From DATAYF01 sp036272735 (GTDB lineage: Bacteria > Chloroflexota > Ktedonobacteria > Ktedonobacterales > Ktedonobacteraceae): DNA of 10,624 nucleotides. Positions within the stretch are counted from its first letter, which is position 1, and each line of letters begins with the position of its first letter. The notes below the pieces were generated by a model. The model worked only from the letters and a program-made list of their open reading frames with translations, was not told where the DNA came from and did no database searches. Shown here one piece after another: positions 1 to 7,540 of the stretch. The stretch lies in NCBI GenBank assembly GCA_036272735.1, contig DATAYF010000526.1, positions 1 to 10,624 of the forward strand, written 5' to 3'. The translations under genes and the position numbers were made by a program.

Positions 1-69
1 ACCCTCTATGCATGAACACTTAAAGCAACTGTCTAAACAAAATCATTCTAACGTCTTCGCCTGGAATAG

Positions 70-98
70 GAGTGGAGGTCCACTCAAGGAGCTCCTTG
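70..98. repeat. Two abutting palindromes
   Basis: The first is GAGTGGA, a GG centre and TCCACTC (70-85). It shares its last base with the perfect 14-base palindrome CAAGGAGCTCCTTG (85-98). A further CACTC copy lies at 100-104. Bases 1-69 and 99-153 show no convincing gene. The pair could be a protein-binding site or the end of a transcription unit entering from the left. The symmetry is directly visible and its role is unknown. Confidence 0.5.
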
Positions 99-153
99 TC
101 ACTCTAAATGTGCCAGACCCAGGATATGTGTCAAATTTCGATCATATTTTCAA

Positions 154-195
154 AGAGGAACTCCATCCCCGAAAATGATAGAGTTCCTCTATCAT
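154..195 (-). terminator. Hairpin terminator of the methyltransferase, with an alternative stem
   Basis: Two inverted repeats overlap here. Stem A pairs AGAGGAACTC (154-163) with GAGTTCCTCT (181-190) across a 17-base loop. Stem B pairs ATGATAGAG (175-183) with CTCTATCAT (187-195) across a 3-base loop. They share bases, so only one can form at a time. Read on the minus strand, stem B lies about 41 bases past the methyltransferase stop and runs straight into a short T stretch. This resembles a weak Rho-independent terminator. The T stretch is short, so the terminator call is an inference. Confidence 0.45.
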
Positions 196-236
196 CATCG
201 CTCAACAATCGACCGCCCACCGGGATGGCAGTGATC

Positions 237-1226
237 TCACATCGGACGGCACTCGACGGCAAAACGGCCAGACGGGAGCTGCCCGGCAGCCTCAACCATG
301 AGTCCCGCCTGTTGGGCCAACACTCGAAACTCTGTGAGCGTGCGGTCCTTGCCTCCAAGCAAGACCATCTCCGGCGTGAGAAAAGAGCTCAGACTGTCAT
401 CTGGCAACACTCCACCCAGGATCACCAGGCGACCACCAGGGCGTGCTGCCTCGGCACAACGGCTCAAGATCAGCTGCGCTTCTCGGTCGGGCCAGTCGTT
501 GAGAATAGACTTCAGGAGATAGAGATTCGCCCCGGTTGGCAGCGGGTCGAAGAAGCTTTGCCCAACCGTTCGGACACGTTCCCTCACGCCAGCCTTCTGC
601 AAGAGCGCCTCCGCGCGGGCCACCGTCCCGGGAAAATCGACCAGCGTGCCCTGGATCTGAGGGTGGGCACGCAGGATCTCCGCGAGCAACGCTCCTGTCC
701 CGCCACCAACATCCACCACGGTCTTGACCTCCTCCCAATCTCCCGTGAGCAGCACCTCCGGATTGGGAGTGCCGTGACCTGGCGGCCCCATCAGCGCGTC
801 AAAGCTCGCCGCGATGTCGGGATGTGCTTCCAGATCCTCCCAGAAGGGCAGGCCGAACATTTCGTGGTAGGCGGGCTTTCCTGTCCTGACAGCAGTCAGC
901 AAGGTGCCCCATGCGTAGGCTATGCGGCCACCGATGTCATCGAGGTTCAGGCCGAAACGCTGCAACTCCTCAGCGGCCTTGTTCAGTGCAAACTGACCGG
1001 GCGCTGGCTCGGCAAAGACGCCCTTGCCTACCAGATGCCTGAGTACCCTCTGCAAGAAGTCTGCATCGCACTCTGCTGATCTGGCAAGCGCCTTAATGTC
1101 AGTAGTGCCGACGGCGATGTGGTCGGCGATTCGCAAGGTCGCCACCACGTGGACACACCAAGGTGTGCAGAGATCGCTCAGCTCGCTGAGATTGGCGCTT
1201 GCCACTGGTGTCTGGTCACCTGTCAT
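237..1226 (-). CDS. SAM-dependent O-methyltransferase (acetylserotonin OMT / polyketide OMT type)
   Basis: The protein has 329 residues and transfers a methyl group from S-adenosylmethionine, probably to a hydroxyl on an aromatic or polyketide small molecule; it should be cytosolic. The N-terminal part (about 10-110) resembles the winged-helix dimerisation domain of this family. The SAM-binding glycine motif VDVGGGTG is at 171-178. An acidic residue of the LVDFP segment (D197) should contact the cofactor ribose. The closing GGKDRTLTEF segment is at 291-300. The chosen start follows AGGAGG with an 8-base spacer. A longer reading to 1295 would put that site inside the gene. At the place where many relatives carry the catalytic His of LHDW, this protein has ILNDW (N243). 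The later catalytic Glu position appears to be Gly (G271). Some polyketide methyltransferases such as DnrK and RdmB also lack the His. The substrate cannot be told from sequence. The neighbouring AraC regulator and MFS exporter suggest a small-molecule tailoring or resistance role. Confidence 0.9.
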   Translation of the reverse strand: MTGDQTPVASANLSELSDLCTPWCVHVVATLRIADHIAVGTTDIKALARSAECDADFLQRVLRHLVGKGVFAEPAPGQFALNKAAEELQRFGLNLDDIGGRIAYAWGTLLTAVRTGKPAYHEMFGLPFWEDLEAHPDIAASFDALMGPPGHGTPNPEVLLTGDWEEVKTVVDVGGGTGALLAEILRAHPQIQGTLVDFPGTVARAEALLQKAGVRERVRTVGQSFFDPLPTGANLYLLKSILNDWPDREAQLILSRCAEAARPGGRLVILGGVLPDDSLSSFLTPEMVLLGGKDRTLTEFRVLAQQAGLMVEAAGQLPSGRFAVECRPM

Positions 1227-1234
1227 CTCTTGTT

Positions 1235-1240
1235 CCTCCT
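1235..1240 (-). promoter_or_regulatory. Ribosome binding site of the methyltransferase
   Basis: AGGAGG on the minus strand, 8 bases before the ATG at 1226. It is a near-ideal Shine-Dalgarno site. It decides the start against the in-frame upstream start at 1295, which would embed it in coding sequence. Confidence 0.85.
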
Positions 1241-1402
1241 CATTGGTTTCTTGATTACTCACAAACACGCGCCGCGACCCGATCTGGAACGGCACGGGAA
1301 CGCGTCGTGATCTCCACAGCGCGCGAGAAGCCTTGGGCCAATAGTATGACTCCTATGCTAGCGCAGGGCAAAGCAACCTGTCTTGTAAAAATTTGTCCCG
1401 GG

Positions 1403-2383
1403 TCAGGGAAGAGGAACATGGTTGTGATGCTCACCGCGCTGCGCCAGATAGGCGCTTGGAGTCAGTCCGGCAAAAGTCTGAAAGTCGTGGATGAAATGTG
1501 CCTGGTCAAAGTATCCGCAGTCCAGTGCAAGATCTGCCCAGGAGACCCGTTGCCCGTTTTCGATCAGGGACAGCCCTTCCTGAAAGCGAAGCACACGGCA
1601 AAATACTTTCGGTGTGAGTCCGACAGCTTCCTCGAACAGGTGGATGAAGCGCTTGGGACTCAAGCCAAGCTGTATGGTCACCTCCGAGATGGAGCGAGGC
1701 GCGCGCCTACCTTGGAACTGTGTAAGCGCGAAAGTGATGGCAGGATGCCGCGTCTGCTCCCAGGATGCACGTGCCAGGAGGAATCGTTCGAGGATGCGCA
1801 CCATGTTGTCTTTCGTCTGGGCCATCTGCAATTGTTCGCGCAGGCTGACGGCATCTGTTCCCCAGAGCGTAGAAAGGTCAACGACCTGGTTGGTCAATTC
1901 GGTGGCAGGCATTGGCAGAAATAGGCGCGCACCACCTGGCTTGAAGCAAACGCTCATGGTCGTCACCAGAGTGGTCGTATCAATGACAGAAAACTGCGAA
2001 AAGGCACCGTGGAGCACGCCGCCGTGGAAGCTCTGAAACTGGTCAGTGCGCTGGAGGTTCGCAACCCGAAGCGTGTCATGGCCCAGATTGATCACCAGGG
2101 CCACCCTGCCATCGGGAAGGCAGCGTTCCTTCTTGGAATGTAGTGATGCGTCTCCTTCACAGAAGCAGAAAGCCTCAATGTAGGCCGCAAGCCTAGGAGA
2201 AGGGAGAAAACGGGACAAGACAGCCAATAGGAAACTCCGATCGATGAGGATCTCTCTCGCCATCCTCACCAGAGAGTAAGCTTCGACTTCGAAGACCTCA
2301 CCCCCCACGATATCGATCTGAAAAGGATGCCATTGTTCCAATATATACCTTATTCTCGGATCAAAAACAAGGTGCTGACGCAT
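1403..2383 (-). CDS. AraC-family transcriptional regulator with DUF6597-like N-terminus
   Basis: The protein has 326 residues from the ATG used here. The C-terminal third (about 215-313) is an AraC DNA-binding region with two helix-turn-helix units, near 231-252 and 281-303. The family signature GYFDQAHFIHDFQTFAGLTP is at 290-309. The N-terminal half contains LPSPRLAAYIEAF (60-72) and LPDGRVALVINLG (89-101). These resemble the DUF6597 ligand-sensing module found before AraC domains. The start is uncertain. This ATG and an upstream TTG (2404), which directly abuts the MFS stop, both lack a good ribosome binding site. Met41 (ATG at 2263) would give 286 residues, closer to the usual family length, and a candidate promoter (2340-2370) lies upstream of it. 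It follows the MFS exporter gene and precedes the methyltransferase gene on the same strand. It may control one or both, but this is inferred from position only. Confidence 0.88.
   Translation of the reverse strand: MRQHLVFDPRIRYILEQWHPFQIDIVGGEVFEVEAYSLVRMAREILIDRSFLLAVLSRFLPSPRLAAYIEAFCFCEGDASLHSKKERCLPDGRVALVINLGHDTLRVANLQRTDQFQSFHGGVLHGAFSQFSVIDTTTLVTTMSVCFKPGGARLFLPMPATELTNQVVDLSTLWGTDAVSLREQLQMAQTKDNMVRILERFLLARASWEQTRHPAITFALTQFQGRRAPRSISEVTIQLGLSPKRFIHLFEEAVGLTPKVFCRVLRFQEGLSLIENGQRVSWADLALDCGYFDQAHFIHDFQTFAGLTPSAYLAQRGEHHNHVPLP
2340..2370 (-). promoter_or_regulatory. Candidate promoter for the AraC regulator
   Basis: On the minus strand TTGTTT (2370-2365) is followed after 17 bases by TATATA (2347-2342). 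An overlapping TATATT (2345-2340) is an alternative -10 with a 19-base spacer. It lies downstream of the ATG at 2383 and upstream of the alternative ATG at 2263. If it is active, the shorter AraC protein is favoured and the regulator is transcribed apart from sigma-MFS. Confidence 0.3.
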
Positions 2384-2404
2384 ATGATTACCGCTTTGAC
2401 GCAA

Positions 2405-3688
2405 TTACTCACGTAAGTTGGTGCGCTGAGGTTGTTTCCCCATCCCCCGCAACGCAGGGTTAACCAGCAGCGTGAGCGTCGTCAGCAGATACAACGCGCC
2501 CATTACCAGCAGCGTCGCCTGCAACCCTAGCCAGGCGACCACGTACCCAATGACAAACGTACCAAGCGGAATACCCGCAAGCACACCAGCACCCATCGTC
2601 CCAAAAACCCTGGCACGCATCTCGGCTGGTAGCCGTTCCTGCATCACCGTGAAAAAAATCGGGTTCACAACAGCGATAGCCAACCCGGCAATGATCTGCC
2701 AGGCTATAAGAACTGGCAACCCAGGTTGCAGCAGGAACACCCAAAAACCGAGTGCTCCACCAATGATGTACCCTATCCCAGACGTCAGCCGTCGTGGCAG
2801 CCGGTGACCAATGGCTCCAAACAACAACGTTCCGAGAAATGCCGCACCTCCCGAAGCCGCAACCAGCAACCCGAAAGGGACCACACTATGAAAAACATCT
2901 TTGATATATGCCGGTTCTACGACAGAAAAGAACGCACCATCGATCATGTTCGTGATCAACACGACCACCATCAGCGACAGCACCAACGCATCACGTCGTA
3001 TAAAGCGCACTCCCTCCCACAACGCCACCAGATACGCCTGTTCGTGCTCTCCCGTTTTCATTTCTGATGAAATCGCTGGCACGACGACGCCAATGAGCAA
3101 TGCCGAAACAGCAAAGGAAGCAGCATCGAACCAGAGCAGATTGCTCGTCCCGATCACAGCAATCAGGACAGCCGCCAGTGGTGCGCCAATAAGTCCCGAT
3201 ACACGGTTGATGCCATCCAAAAATGCATTGGCTCGTTCCAAGCGCATCGTTGCCAACGCAGCCAGGTCAGGCACCATAGACCGGCGAGCAGTCACACCCG
3301 GCGACTTGAGCAGTCCACCTAGAAACACCAGCGCCAACAGTTGCCAGAAGGCTAGCCCCACGCTGTTATAGAGCAAGGGAATAAGCAGCACCGCCACGCC
3401 ACTCGCGATATCGCCGATCACGCTTGTACGCTTGTAGCCCAGGCGATCTACAAAGGCACCTCCAAAGAAAGCGGAGAACACCGCGGGCAATGCTGAGAAG
3501 AACGCGGTAATACCGGTTTGTATCACGCTACCCGTCGTCTGTAGCACAAACCACGGAATAGCAAGCAGTGTGAACATATCCCCAACGTACGAAATAGCGC
3601 TCCCTGCAAAGAATGCGACCATCGGCAACATCTGCCTGGTCTGTTCCGCTCGTGGTACCTTCCCCTGTGTTTCCTCTAAACCGTTCAT
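2405..3688 (-). CDS. MFS family exporter (MFS_3 / EntS / macrolide-efflux type)
   Basis: The protein has 427 residues, a normal length for a 12-helix major facilitator. These pumps move a small molecule out of the cytoplasm by proton antiport; the substrate here is unknown. Hydrophobic segments run from about 22 to 412 with a central hydrophilic loop near 205-225. The loop motif GGAFVDRLGYKR (76-87) is the motif A equivalent, and GAIGHRLPRR (291-300) is its second-half counterpart. The stretch RRSMVPDLAALATMRLERAN (135-154) is typical of the MFS_3 branch. The start is the ATG that overlaps the sigma-factor stop as ATGA, which points to translational coupling. The frame stays open 80 codons further, but that part is polar, unlike an exporter N-terminus, and lies inside the sigma gene. 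Being coupled to an ECF sigma factor, the pump is a likely effector output of that regulator. Confidence 0.92.
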   Translation of the reverse strand: MNGLEETQGKVPRAEQTRQMLPMVAFFAGSAISYVGDMFTLLAIPWFVLQTTGSVIQTGITAFFSALPAVFSAFFGGAFVDRLGYKRTSVIGDIASGVAVLLIPLLYNSVGLAFWQLLALVFLGGLLKSPGVTARRSMVPDLAALATMRLERANAFLDGINRVSGLIGAPLAAVLIAVIGTSNLLWFDAASFAVSALLIGVVVPAISSEMKTGEHEQAYLVALWEGVRFIRRDALVLSLMVVVLITNMIDGAFFSVVEPAYIKDVFHSVVPFGLLVAASGGAAFLGTLLFGAIGHRLPRRLTSGIGYIIGGALGFWVFLLQPGLPVLIAWQIIAGLAIAVVNPIFFTVMQERLPAEMRARVFGTMGAGVLAGIPLGTFVIGYVVAWLGLQATLLVMGALYLLTTLTLLVNPALRGMGKQPQRTNLRE

Positions 3689-4887
3689 AAAGCATCGCCA
3701 TAGGTATGAAGCACCTCGTAGCTTTCCTCGTCCGAGATAATATCCAGTTTGGCGGTATCGGTGACGCTCTGAAAACGCGTGAGGATCGCTGCACGTCCAT
3801 CCACCTCCAGACGTTGCCTGGGAAGCGTACGTATCCGTGGATGTCCCTTCAGGAACTGCTGTCCTTCGGCCGATTCTAAAATCAGGCCTTCTAGTGAAGT
3901 GATACACGAAGATCGACACCGTCCACACAAAATAGCCACCACACGCTCATCCGAGTGCCGTACCCACATCTGCATTTCCTGCTTGTCTCGCAACCACCTC
4001 GGGAAATCCCTGGGCGTCATAATCGATGCCGCTATCGCCGCTCCACAGCTTGCGCAGGCCGCAGAGCCTTCGCGCAAACCTGTGCGATAATAGTGATCAC
4101 ACCAGGCTGCAAGCCGCGAGTACAGGGGCTTGTATCCCTTGACCCCTCTGAGGGCAGGCAGAGCGTCGCTCCTGTTGAAAACCTCGTCTCCTTCGGAACT
4201 GCATACCGGGCACCTGAGCAGAAGTTTACCCACGCTCGGGTCTCGTTGTCCTAGCAAGTGCTGTTGTCCACAACTGGGGCACCACAGAGGCGTTTCCTCC
4301 CAATCATTCGTTGGTAAATTGGGAATATAGAGGTCCATTTCCTGGCGCATCTTCTGCGTCAAGACACGACGTAAGACGAGCTTGCCACGATGCAGGCGCA
4401 TCGCTACCGCATTGCTATTTGTCCCAAGCTGGTCCGCAATCTCAGCAAGAGGAGATTCTTCGATATAGCGTTGAATCAGTATCGTTCGCATCTCTGGCGG
4501 GAGCAGCATGAGCGCTCGGTCCAGCAGTTCGATCAGCTCTTTGCGCTCAAGGGCGACCTCAATGTCAAGGTCATCGGCCGATACGTCTGCGAGGTCAGGC
4601 AGCAATAGCTCCTGGTCTGGCTGTAGTTGGATCAGATGTGCCATATCGTGTTTATGAGTACGTAGCCAACGCAGACAGCAATTGCGAGCAATGCCAAAGA
4701 GCCACGATCCCCGTCGTTCAGTATCACGTAACGTATGCTCATTTCGCCAGGCCTCAAACAGCGTCTCTTGTACCAGGTCTTCGGCAACGTCTCCATTTTT
4801 CGTCATTCTGGCACAAAATCGCACCAGTCGCGCTCGTTCTTGTGGCGACACAACCATACTGGCTGCCTCTATAGTTTGCCTCTCCAT
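3685..4887 (-). CDS. ECF sigma-70 factor with C-terminal double zinc-ribbon extension
   Basis: The protein has 400 residues, about twice a minimal ECF sigma factor. Region 2 is at about 18-80, including GDVAEDLVQETLFEAWRN (32-49). Region 4 is at about 117-176, with LPPEMRTILIQRY (129-141) and the DNA-binding helix NSNAVAMRLHRGK (157-169). The remaining 220 residues are not part of a standard sigma factor. They hold CPSC (203-206), CPVC (226-229), CASC (278-281) and CGRC (321-324), plus C328. These could make two zinc-ribbon sites, and a compact tail of about 55 residues follows. The extension may act as a built-in sensor or anti-sigma module, since no separate anti-sigma gene is seen nearby. 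GAGG 7 bases before the ATG supports the start. The stop overlaps the start of the exporter gene by 4 bases. The sigma call is firm; the zinc and sensor roles are inferred. Confidence 0.9.
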   Translation of the reverse strand: MERQTIEAASMVVSPQERARLVRFCARMTKNGDVAEDLVQETLFEAWRNEHTLRDTERRGSWLFGIARNCCLRWLRTHKHDMAHLIQLQPDQELLLPDLADVSADDLDIEVALERKELIELLDRALMLLPPEMRTILIQRYIEESPLAEIADQLGTNSNAVAMRLHRGKLVLRRVLTQKMRQEMDLYIPNLPTNDWEETPLWCPSCGQQHLLGQRDPSVGKLLLRCPVCSSEGDEVFNRSDALPALRGVKGYKPLYSRLAAWCDHYYRTGLREGSAACASCGAAIAASIMTPRDFPRWLRDKQEMQMWVRHSDERVVAILCGRCRSSCITSLEGLILESAEGQQFLKGHPRIRTLPRQRLEVDGRAAILTRFQSVTDTAKLDIISDEESYEVLHTYGDAL

Positions 4888-5053
4888 GTCCTTGCCTCAC
4901 AGATGATAAAGGTCACTACCAGTATGTCGCATTAGGGGCACAAAACATAACGCAAATTTGGCGCAGCGTTTGATAGCGAAAAGCAATGTAAGCCAGGGTA
5001 TGATGGAGCCAGGCGGCACAAAGACAGCAAAGTACATGATAACATCAGTGGTA

Positions 5054-6676
5054 TTAGCAGTAACCTAGAGAGTGCCAGGTTTTTGGACCGACAACGCCAT
5101 CAACTTGTAGACCGTTTGCACTTTGATAATCCTTCACCGCTGACTGCGTCAATGATCCAAATATTCCATCTACCGCAAGAGGGGGTGAAAAGTTGTACGG
5201 AGAGTTGGAGAAATCATGAGCAGAATAATGGGTATTGAGCGATCGTTGCAATGTTTTGACTAACGATCCAGTAGAACCTGACTCAATAGTTGAGGGACAT
5301 ACGGGAGGTGACACTGGAGTGGGAGTGGCAGGCGGAGGAGAGGGAACATGAGTAGCAACAGGTACAGAGGTAGCAGGTGCTGCAGTAGGTTGGACGACAG
5401 GAACAATTGGATGTACCGTGGGGCGACGCGCGGGGCGACGCGTGGGGCGACGCGTTGGAGTCGCCTTGACGACATGCCTCACCGTAGGTGAAAGCGTCCC
5501 CTTTTCAACAATCTTGTTTTCATTAGCAGGTTGATTTTTGTGTATTACAGGAGCGGGAGTCATGCTTCCACTACTAATAGCATAAGCAAGTGTACTAGCT
5601 ATAAGCAGCAATACGAATGCAACTATAACCGCACCAACCCTCTTTTTCTGGCCATATCGGCCAGGTGCCCTCGTGGTTACGGGCTCCACAGCAGGAGCAT
5701 TATCAGCAATTGTATCCGAGTTGGCACGCGACGATGGGACCGATTCGTCGGGCTCAGGAATAGCTGCTGGTTGAGGCGTGCGTACGCTCGTGGTGACCTT
5801 TGCCCTGGCACCCTCTTTATCAGCAGCTTGTACTTGTGTAGACTGTACGTTGTGAGAAGAGATTACACAACTCACCGCTTCTAAGGCGCTAGCAAACATC
5901 CGCACACTCGCAAATCGTTGCCCGGGATCCTTGGCAAGCGCTGCCAGCACAGCCATCTCAACCCCTGCTGGCAGATCGGGGACATATTGACGAAGTGGCG
6001 CAGGTGCGGCCGACTGATGTTGAGCCCACAGCTCAGATACCGTTCCATGAAAAGGTTGATGCCCACACAACCACTCATACACCATGATCCCTAATGAATA
6101 TTGATCACTCGCCAATTGTGGTTTCCCTTGCAATTGTTCTGGAGCGACATAGGTGATGGTTCCGACAACGGCACTTTCTACACGCTGAGAATAGGTCGTC
6201 TGAGCCATCAATGCTACCCCAAAATCACTGAGTAAAAGATTATTCGCCTGGCCTATGAGCACATTACTTGGCTTTAAATCACGATGGATTAAGTTTTGAT
6301 CGTGAGCATATTGCAAACCAGCAGCAATCTGGTTGACATAATCCACAACAGTCGAGAGCGGCAATTTCGTATTAGCAGAATGACGTTGCCGCAGGGTTCC
6401 ATGGGGCGCATACTCCATAATCAGAAACGGGATACCTTCTTCGATACCAAAGTCGAGCATACGGATAATATGTTGATGGGAAAGACGCTCTAACGTACGC
6501 GCTTCGTTGAGGAAGTGTTCGTGATACTCGTCAACCAGGCGTGCATATAAAATTTTGACAGCAGCAAAACTCCCAAGGTGAATATGTTCACCCAGGTACA
6601 CATCTGCAAAGCCTCCTTGCCCTAGCAAACGAATAAGGCGATAATGTCCAAATTGTTGCCCAACATAGTCCGTCAT
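5054..6676 (-). CDS. Membrane Ser/Thr protein kinase with extracellular peptidoglycan-binding domain
   Basis: The protein has 540 residues. The cytoplasmic Hanks-type kinase domain (about 10-270) is complete. It has the glycine loop GQGGFADVYLG (19-29), the ATP-binding K41, a helix-C glutamate near E58, the catalytic loop HRDLKPSN (131-138), DFG (151-153) and APE (178-180), so it should be active. A polar linker leads to one transmembrane helix (about 347-367). Outside lies a Pro/Thr/Arg-rich stalk (about 375-460). A PG_binding_1-like domain closes the protein (about 462-538), with LVKTLQRSLN, VDGIFGSLTQSAVKDYQ and VDGVVGPKTW. The likely job is to sense the cell wall or a muropeptide and phosphorylate cytoplasmic targets, in the way PASTA kinases do but with a different sensor. 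AAAGGG about 9 bases before the ATG supports the start. The TIR gene lies 116 bases upstream on the same strand with no clear terminator between them, so cotranscription is plausible. Targets are unknown. Confidence 0.93.
   Translation of the reverse strand: MTDYVGQQFGHYRLIRLLGQGGFADVYLGEHIHLGSFAAVKILYARLVDEYHEHFLNEARTLERLSHQHIIRMLDFGIEEGIPFLIMEYAPHGTLRQRHSANTKLPLSTVVDYVNQIAAGLQYAHDQNLIHRDLKPSNVLIGQANNLLLSDFGVALMAQTTYSQRVESAVVGTITYVAPEQLQGKPQLASDQYSLGIMVYEWLCGHQPFHGTVSELWAQHQSAAPAPLRQYVPDLPAGVEMAVLAALAKDPGQRFASVRMFASALEAVSCVISSHNVQSTQVQAADKEGARAKVTTSVRTPQPAAIPEPDESVPSSRANSDTIADNAPAVEPVTTRAPGRYGQKKRVGAVIVAFVLLLIASTLAYAISSGSMTPAPVIHKNQPANENKIVEKGTLSPTVRHVVKATPTRRPTRRPARRPTVHPIVPVVQPTAAPATSVPVATHVPSPPPATPTPVSPPVCPSTIESGSTGSLVKTLQRSLNTHYSAHDFSNSPYNFSPPLAVDGIFGSLTQSAVKDYQSANGLQVDGVVGPKTWHSLGYC
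5419..5454. repeat. Three 12-bp tandem repeats in the kinase stalk
   Basis: Three head-to-tail 12-base units (TGGGGCGACGCG, CGGGGCGACGCG, TGGGGCGACGCG) encode a repeating Arg-Arg-Pro-Thr/Ala unit at residues about 408-419 of the kinase, just outside the membrane. The unit is a multiple of three, so copy-number change would lengthen or shorten the stalk without a frameshift. Confidence 0.85.
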
Positions 6677-6792
6677 GTGCTAAAACCCTTTTCTCTTCTA
6701 GTTTGTATAAAGAGGATGCACTCTTTTCATCTATCTCTCTTTATCTCAAGACCATATATGATGTATAAGAAATTTTCGCCTTATTATCTTTC

Positions 6793-7500
6793 TCACAGTA
6801 CTTCGGTATTAATTATCTGTACCTGCATTGCTGGTGCTCCACGGTGTACGATGTAACCGCGTCCAGCAAACAACCTGTTGTTTATCCTGATCGGGATAGG
6901 TATGTCCTTTCCCCCCAAGGAAGAGTTTGTGGTAGATGGCTCGGTAGTTCTCGGAGCATACCTGGGCTCCATAGGTGCTGCGTTGTCAAGTGAGGCATCT
7001 GTAACTATTGGGGCCACTTCACTAGATAATCTCCGTATTTCAGACGAGGCAATAAAGGTCTCTTCTGGATCTTTCTCAAGTGTCAGCAAGTTAAGGGCCA
7101 GTAACAGCTTATCTCTCGCTCTCAAGTAATCCTGAGTGGCGTCAAATGTCCGAAGGTTAGCGAGAGTGCGAGGTTCTTTATCTGGTGAAGAGGGTTCCAA
7201 CATAAGGCGCAATACTTCCTTTACACGCCCCTGAGAAACCAGGGTTAACGCAAGGTTGATAGTAGATTGTACCCGTGAAGATTGGATTGCTTCATGATTC
7301 TGCACCAGGACGACATATTGACATTGAGGCAATTCTTTATAAAGGATTGGCATAAAGTTTTCGTCAAAAATGCTTTCACTGACGGTTACAACCTCTACTT
7401 TGGCAGACTGTAGATCCAGGATAAGTTGTGCCGCAATGTCTCGCTCACGTCGAGGCGATTTTGCCGTCGCATAGCTAACGAAGATGCGAGTTGATGCCAT
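6793..7500 (-). CDS. TIR-domain protein, probably non-catalytic
   Basis: The protein has 235 residues. The first 105 fit a TIR fold. It opens with RIFVSYATAK (5-14), the usual IF(I/V)SY strand. The helix AAQLILDLQSAKVEVV (23-38), the FMPILYKELPQCQYVVLV segment (49-66) and LRLMLEP (97-103) follow. TIR domains either assemble signalling complexes or cleave NAD+. Where NADase TIRs have SxWVxxE, this protein reads SSRVQST (74-80). The conserved Trp and catalytic Glu are therefore Arg and Thr, and a scaffold role is more likely. A polar linker (about 105-195) and an unrecognised tail of about 40 residues complete the protein. The start is supported by AAGGAG 5 bases before the ATG. The kinase gene lies downstream on the same strand and a vWA gene remnant lies divergently upstream. 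The TIR call is fold-level and moderately sure. Confidence 0.75.
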   Translation of the reverse strand: MASTRIFVSYATAKSPRRERDIAAQLILDLQSAKVEVVTVSESIFDENFMPILYKELPQCQYVVLVQNHEAIQSSRVQSTINLALTLVSQGRVKEVLRLMLEPSSPDKEPRTLANLRTFDATQDYLRARDKLLLALNLLTLEKDPEETFIASSEIRRLSSEVAPIVTDASLDNAAPMEPRYAPRTTEPSTTNSSLGGKDIPIPIRINNRLFAGRGYIVHRGAPAMQVQIINTEVL

Positions 7501-7505
7501 ACGTT

Positions 7506-7511
7506 CTCCTT
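7506..7511 (-). promoter_or_regulatory. Ribosome binding site of the TIR gene
   Basis: AAGGAG on the minus strand, 5 bases before the ATG at 7500. It is a strong site that fixes the start. Confidence 0.75.
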
Positions 7512-7540
7512 GAGATAGTCATTTTATATTTACTAATTTA

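Noticed and set aside
108..1079. Long plus-strand open frame of 323 codons opposite the methyltransferase
   Set aside because: It lies antisense to a clear SAM-binding enzyme, has no recognisable motif and has the composition of a shadow frame in GC-rich coding sequence.
1391..1410. Possible terminator overlapping the AraC stop codon
   Set aside because: A T5 stretch follows, but the stem is only about four pairs.
4888..5053. Possible sigma-factor promoter in the gap after the kinase
   Set aside because: TTG-like boxes occur but none has a good -10 at a proper distance. An autoregulated ECF promoter cannot be recognised without comparison.
6709..6726. Small AAAGAG/CTCTTT hairpin between the TIR and kinase genes
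   Set aside because: The six AT-rich pairs without a T tract are too weak to call a terminator, so cotranscription was left open.
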